DNA from: Ferruginibacter sp.
Lineage (GTDB): Bacteria > Bacteroidota > Bacteroidia > Chitinophagales > Chitinophagaceae
Direction: 5' to 3'
Length of the DNA: 8,656 nt
NCBI GenBank assembly: GCA_018057635.1
Contig: JAGPDJ010000074.1
Location: 1 to 8,656, forward strand
The position numbers were made by a program, and so were the translations under genes. Shown here piece after piece: positions 5,367 through 8,656 of this stretch (position 1 is its first letter; the number at the start of each line of letters is the position of its first letter). A model generated the notes under the pieces. It made no database searches. It was given only the letters and a program-made list of their open reading frames with translations, and was not told where the DNA came from.

Positions 5367-7757
5367 ATGAAACTTTATCAACTATTCACTTTTGCACTGC
5401 TTTGCCTGAGCTTTAACAGCGTTGCACAAAATGATACCTGGGTTGCCATCCAGCAGAAAATAGATGCAAAACCCTTTGCAGGTAAGAACCTTAAGCTTAC
5501 AGGTGCTGTTAAAACTGAAGGAGATGCAGGGCTGGCATTACTGATTGTGCGGGTTGATAAAAAAGATAAAAAAATGGGGTTTTTTGACAATATGCAGGAC
5601 AGGCCAATACAATCTGCAGAATGGAAGACATATACCATTGAAGGGAAAATAGATGACGATGCCGATTCACTTTACATTGGCGGAATTTGTGTAAACAACG
5701 GTAGTTTTTATTTTGATGATTTCGTACTGCAGATAGAAACTGAATCCGGCAAATGGCAAAATATAAACCTGGTAAACACAGATTTTGAAAAGAACAACCT
5801 GGTAAATGGATTACCGCAGGGCTGGAACTATTTTATGTCGCAATCGCAAAAATTTGAATTCTCCTTTTCTTCCACAAGCACTTACAAGGGGAATTACAGT
5901 TTACAAGTAACCGGTAAGGAAATGGAGGATAATGCAGGCATCAGCAGCTATCTGAAACTACAAAAATTTGTAAAGGCCAACTACAATAAAATGGAATACC
6001 AGGTTGCTATGCGTGACGGGATTAAGATCTATACCATTGCCTATATTCCGAAAGACGCGTCGGCAACAAATACCTATCCGATCATGCTTAACCGCACACC
6101 ATACAGTATTGGCCCGTATGGCAAAGATAAATACAGTGGACAAATTGGCCCCAGCGAAAGCATGATCATGGAAAAATACATTTTTGTAAACCAGGATGTG
6201 CGTGGCCGTTATATGAGTGAAGGCGTATGGACAAACATGACACCACACATTGTAAATAAAAAATCAAATAAGGATGTTGACGAAAGTAGTGATACGTATG
6301 ATGGCATCGACTGGATGATCAAAAACATTCCTTTCAATAACGGGCGTGTTGGGCAATCGGGCATTTCATATCCCGGCTTTTATTCTACAGCTGGAAGCAT
6401 TGATGCTCACCCGGCTTTAAAAGCTGTTAGTCCACAGGCACCGATTGCTGATGTTTTCTGGGATGATTTTCATCACAACGGGGTATTCACTCAGGGATAT
6501 TTCTGGAACCTGCCCATTTTTGGAACAAGACCAGTTAAGCCAACAGAAGATGACTGGTACAACTTGTTTGAAAAACCAACTCCGGATGGATATGATTTTT
6601 ACAAACGCAATGGAACATTAAAATCTTTAGGAGAAAAATATTACAAGGATAACTTCTTATGGAAAGAACTTTCTGAACATCCTAATTACGATGAGTTCTG
6701 GAAAAGCCGCGGGATACTGCAACACCTGCGCAACCTGAAACCTGCTTACCTGGTTGTTGGTGGCTGGTTTGATGCAGAAGACCTTTTTGGCGTTTTGTCT
6801 ACTTATAAAGAAATTGAAAAAAACAATCCTGGAATTAAAAACATGATTACCATGGGGCCATTTGGCCACGGCGATTGGGCATCTGAAAGCGGCCATCATA
6901 AACATTATCAATTATATTGGGGCGATAGCCTGTCAACTTTTTATCAAAAAGAAATTGAGGGGAAATTTTTCAGGCATTATTTAAAAGAAAGTGGTGACGG
7001 GAAAAACGGTTTACCGGAAGCATATATGTTCAATACAGGTAAAAAAGTTTATGAACAATTCAGCAAATGGCCTCCTGCAAATATTAACAGGAAAAAACTT
7101 TATTTAGACAGCAATGAAAAAATATCTTTTGATTCTCCAAAAATATCCGGCTTTACCGAATATATCAGCAACCCTGATAAACCTGTTCCTTATACCATGG
7201 ATATAGCCGGATCCTTTGGAATAACACCAAGAAATTACATGAGCGAAGACCAGCGCTTTGCTTCCAGCAGACCGGATGTTTTGGTATATGAAACAGAAAT
7301 ATTAGCTGATGACATTACATTGGGAGGCGAGATATCTGTAAAATTATCTGTCAGCACCACCGGAACAGATGCTGATTGGGTGGTTAAGCTGATAGATGTT
7401 TATCCTGGTGATGAACCAAATTCAAATCATACCGATAAAGCTGTAACCTTAGCCGGCTACCAGCAAATGGTAAGAAGTGAAATTATGAGAAGCCGGTTCA
7501 GGAACAGTTTTGAAAAACCGGAGCCGATGGTACCGAATAAAGTTACAGAAGTAAAATTCAAACTGCAGGATGTATTGCACACATTTAAGAAAGGGCATCG
7601 AATCATGATACAGGTTCAGAGTACCTGGTTCCCGGCATTTGACAGGAACCCACAAAAGTTTATTCCCAATATTTATAAAGCTGAAGCATCTGATTTTATT
7701 AAAGCAACACACCGGGTATACAATTCCAGTTATGTGGAAGTGGATGTGATTAAATAA
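5367..7757 (+). CDS. Secreted CocE/S15-type alpha/beta-hydrolase
   Basis: A 796-residue exported hydrolase of the CocE/NonD and Xaa-Pro dipeptidyl-peptidase superfamily, closest in feel to alpha-amino acid ester hydrolases and glutaryl acylases. A signal peptide is clear (MKLYQLFTFALLCLSFNSVA, cleavage near 20). Residues about 25-200 form a beta-rich accessory region. The catalytic domain starts near MEYQVAMRDGIKIYT (209-223) and holds RTPYS (243-247, with oxyanion-type Y246), DVRGRYMSEG (277-286), nucleophile S334 in GISYPG (332-337), HPALKAVSPQAPIAD (348-362), acid D469 in GGWFDAED (465-472), and H501 in GPFGHGDW (497-504). The C-terminal jelly-roll of this family covers about 575-796, with EILADDITLGG at 644-654. 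The substrate may be a peptide, amino-acid ester or amide. It diverges from arsR with a 118-bp shared intergenic region, and there is no sequence reason to link it to arsenic. Confidence 0.92.
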   Translation: MKLYQLFTFALLCLSFNSVAQNDTWVAIQQKIDAKPFAGKNLKLTGAVKTEGDAGLALLIVRVDKKDKKMGFFDNMQDRPIQSAEWKTYTIEGKIDDDADSLYIGGICVNNGSFYFDDFVLQIETESGKWQNINLVNTDFEKNNLVNGLPQGWNYFMSQSQKFEFSFSSTSTYKGNYSLQVTGKEMEDNAGISSYLKLQKFVKANYNKMEYQVAMRDGIKIYTIAYIPKDASATNTYPIMLNRTPYSIGPYGKDKYSGQIGPSESMIMEKYIFVNQDVRGRYMSEGVWTNMTPHIVNKKSNKDVDESSDTYDGIDWMIKNIPFNNGRVGQSGISYPGFYSTAGSIDAHPALKAVSPQAPIADVFWDDFHHNGVFTQGYFWNLPIFGTRPVKPTEDDWYNLFEKPTPDGYDFYKRNGTLKSLGEKYYKDNFLWKELSEHPNYDEFWKSRGILQHLRNLKPAYLVVGGWFDAEDLFGVLSTYKEIEKNNPGIKNMITMGPFGHGDWASESGHHKHYQLYWGDSLSTFYQKEIEGKFFRHYLKESGDGKNGLPEAYMFNTGKKVYEQFSKWPPANINRKKLYLDSNEKISFDSPKISGFTEYISNPDKPVPYTMDIAGSFGITPRNYMSEDQRFASSRPDVLVYETEILADDITLGGEISVKLSVSTTGTDADWVVKLIDVYPGDEPNSNHTDKAVTLAGYQQMVRSEIMRSRFRNSFEKPEPMVPNKVTEVKFKLQDVLHTFKKGHRIMIQVQSTWFPAFDRNPQKFIPNIYKAEASDFIKATHRVYNSSYVEVDVIK

Positions 7758-7770
7758 GTAGATTATTTAG

Positions 7771-7831
7771 CCGGGGAGGCGGGAAGACGTTTTTTTGATA
7801 ACCTTTTATAAACGACTTTCCACCTTCCCGG
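7771..7831 (+). terminator. Imperfect long hairpin after the hydrolase gene
   Basis: Arms 7771-7792 (starting CCGGGGAGGCGGGAAG) and 7810-7831 (ending CACCTTCCCGG) pair at 18 of 22 positions, with two further G-U pairs possible in the plus-strand RNA and two true mismatches. It begins 13 bp after the hydrolase stop. The run of seven T residues lies at the inner end of the left arm and not after the stem, so it is not a canonical intrinsic terminator. A 3'-end or degraded-repeat role is possible. Confidence 0.4.
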
Positions 7832-7838
7832 TAATAAA

Positions 7839-7916
7839 TGTCAACCCGAGGAACGAGGGATCTTTTGAAATGTAGTAATAAAATTCATGAGTTCCCTCAC
7901 TACGTTCGGGATGACA
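7839..7916. repeat. Interspersed palindromic repeat, copy 2
   Basis: The right arm (7894-7916) matches 22 of 23 bases of the right arm of copy 1 (3511-3533) in the same orientation, both containing CCCTCACTACGTTCGG. The left arm (7839-7862) has the related form TGTCAACCCGAGGAACGAGG and pairs with the right arm only in part. The loop is about 31 bp. It lies between the convergent hydrolase and AIM24-family genes, as copy 1 lies between convergent genes, but lacks the outer GGCTGTCTCAA arms. Together with the preceding hairpin it accounts for most of the 195-bp gap 7758-7952; nothing else is evident there. Confidence 0.85.
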
Positions 7917-7952
7917 ATAAAAGTTGTTTTTTAAATCAACCTATTACAGAAA

Positions 7953-8656
7953 TTACTCCCTTCCATCCAGCAGGTTTCCTAGTCCACCTAAAATACTTCC
8001 TTCTTCTTTTCTTTTGTAAGAACCATATTGCATGATTCGTCCTGCCAGGCGGCTGATGGGCAATGATTGCAGCCATACTTTACCAGGTCCCTGGAGTTTG
8101 GCAAAGAACAAACCTTCGCCGCCGAACATAAAATTCTTGATACCACGTACCATTTCAATATCAAAATCAACACCGGCGGTATAAGCAACCACGCAACCTG
8201 TATCAACTTTTAATATTTCTCCGGCTTTCAATTCCCTTTCTACCACATAACCACCGGCATGTGCAAATGCCAATCCGTCGCCTTCAATTTTTTCCATGAT
8301 AAAACCTTCACCCCCAAAAATACCTGTACCCAGCTTTCTTTGAAATTCAATGCCAATACTAACACCTTTGGCAGCGCATAAAAAAGCATCTTTTTGTGCA
8401 ATGATCTTTCCACCTAACTGGCTCAGGTCAAATACAATGATCTTTCCTGTGTATGGAGATGCGAAACAAACTTTCTTTTTTCCCTGGCCCATATTGGTAA
8501 AAGCGGTCATGAACAAGCTTTCACCAACCAGTAACCTTTTTCCGGCGCTGAATAATTTTCCAAGCACGCTGTTATCTTTTTGCTGGCTGCCATCTCCAAA
8601 AATTGTCTGCATTTCTATCCCGTTATCCATCATCATAAAAGCGCCACTTTCTGCAA
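7953..8656 (-). CDS. AIM24/TIGR00266 family protein, N-terminus cut by window edge
   Basis: A glycine-rich beta-sandwich protein of the AIM24 (TIGR00266) family, whose bacterial function is unknown. The frame has no stop up to the window end, and the codons before the first internal ATG (8636) read AESGAF, which continues smoothly into MMMDNGIEMQTIFGDGS; family members have a comparable region before this point, so the true start lies beyond the right edge. Recognisable segments, numbered from the internal ATG, are GKLFSAGKRLLVGESLFMT (about 26-44), SPYTGKI (60-66), KDAFLCAAKGVSIGIEF (82-98), FGGEGFIMEKIEGDGLAF (107-124), VDTGCVVAYT (144-153), and a second FGGEGLFFAKLQGPGKVWLQSLP (171-193) followed by SRLAGRI. 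The paired FGGEG motifs reflect the internal pseudo-symmetry of the fold. No signal peptide or membrane segment is visible in the part present. The gene converges on the hydrolase across the second repeat copy. Confidence 0.92.
   Translation of the reverse strand, partial: AESGAFMMMDNGIEMQTIFGDGSQQKDNSVLGKLFSAGKRLLVGESLFMTAFTNMGQGKKKVCFASPYTGKIIVFDLSQLGGKIIAQKDAFLCAAKGVSIGIEFQRKLGTGIFGGEGFIMEKIEGDGLAFAHAGGYVVERELKAGEILKVDTGCVVAYTAGVDFDIEMVRGIKNFMFGGEGLFFAKLQGPGKVWLQSLPISRLAGRIMQYGSYKRKEEGSILGGLGNLLDGRE

Noticed and set aside
3424..7916. The two repeat copies as a CRISPR array or composite-transposon ends
   Set aside because: There are only two copies, over 4 kb apart, with different left arms, no spacers, and no transposase or integrase between them.
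7838..8035. Small plus-strand open frame of 65 codons
   Set aside because: It lies across the palindromic repeat and the antisense of the AIM24-family gene and has no recognisable protein features.

Overview
The window looks like a piece of a Bacteroidota chromosome, most likely of the Chitinophagaceae or a close relative. The reasons are the moderate to low G+C content, the near absence of Shine-Dalgarno sequences, promoter-like boxes of the Bacteroidota type (TAnnTTTG), a PheS with the four-cysteine insert I associate with this phylum, and a set of protein variants (lipocalin-like lipoprotein, YccA-type Bax inhibitor, AIM24/TIGR00266 protein, secreted CocE/S15 hydrolase) that resemble that group. 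The placement rests on recognition, not on a database search.

Layout. Positions 1-441 (minus) hold the N-terminal part of a lipocalin-like lipoprotein that runs off the left edge. It lies downstream of pheS (561-1598, minus). Diverging from pheS on the plus strand are a NodB-type polysaccharide deacetylase (1731-2582) and a seven-helix Bax inhibitor-1/YccA membrane protein (2641-3408). A 137-bp nested palindrome (3424-3560) separates these from a convergent arsenic operon on the minus strand, transcribed arsR (5248-4913), arsM (4888-4025), arsC (3951-3559). Diverging from arsR is a secreted 796-residue CocE/S15 alpha/beta-hydrolase (5367-7757, plus). After it come an imperfect hairpin and a second copy of the interspersed palindrome (7839-7916). 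Then comes a convergent AIM24-family gene (7953-8656, minus), cut by the right edge.

The only clear functional unit is arsR-arsM-arsC: an arsenic-responsive repressor, an arsenite methyltransferase and an arsenate reductase. Together they would reduce arsenate to arsenite and methylate it. No efflux permease lies in the operon, which is bounded on both sides. An arsR promoter close to the Bacteroidota consensus has its -7 box enclosed between the arms of an inverted repeat, a simple autoregulation layout.

The less ordinary signals are: (i) two copies of an interspersed palindromic repeat, one nested inside terminator-like outer arms whose T-run supplies the arsC stop codon; (ii) the arsR operator/promoter arrangement; (iii) a hydrolase N-terminus in which the two halves of a carbohydrate-binding-like module appear in swapped order; and (iv) a pheS promoter box so close to the start codon that the mRNA may be leaderless. 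I see no CRISPR array, tRNA, rRNA, transposase or phage gene, and no convincing wholly new system.
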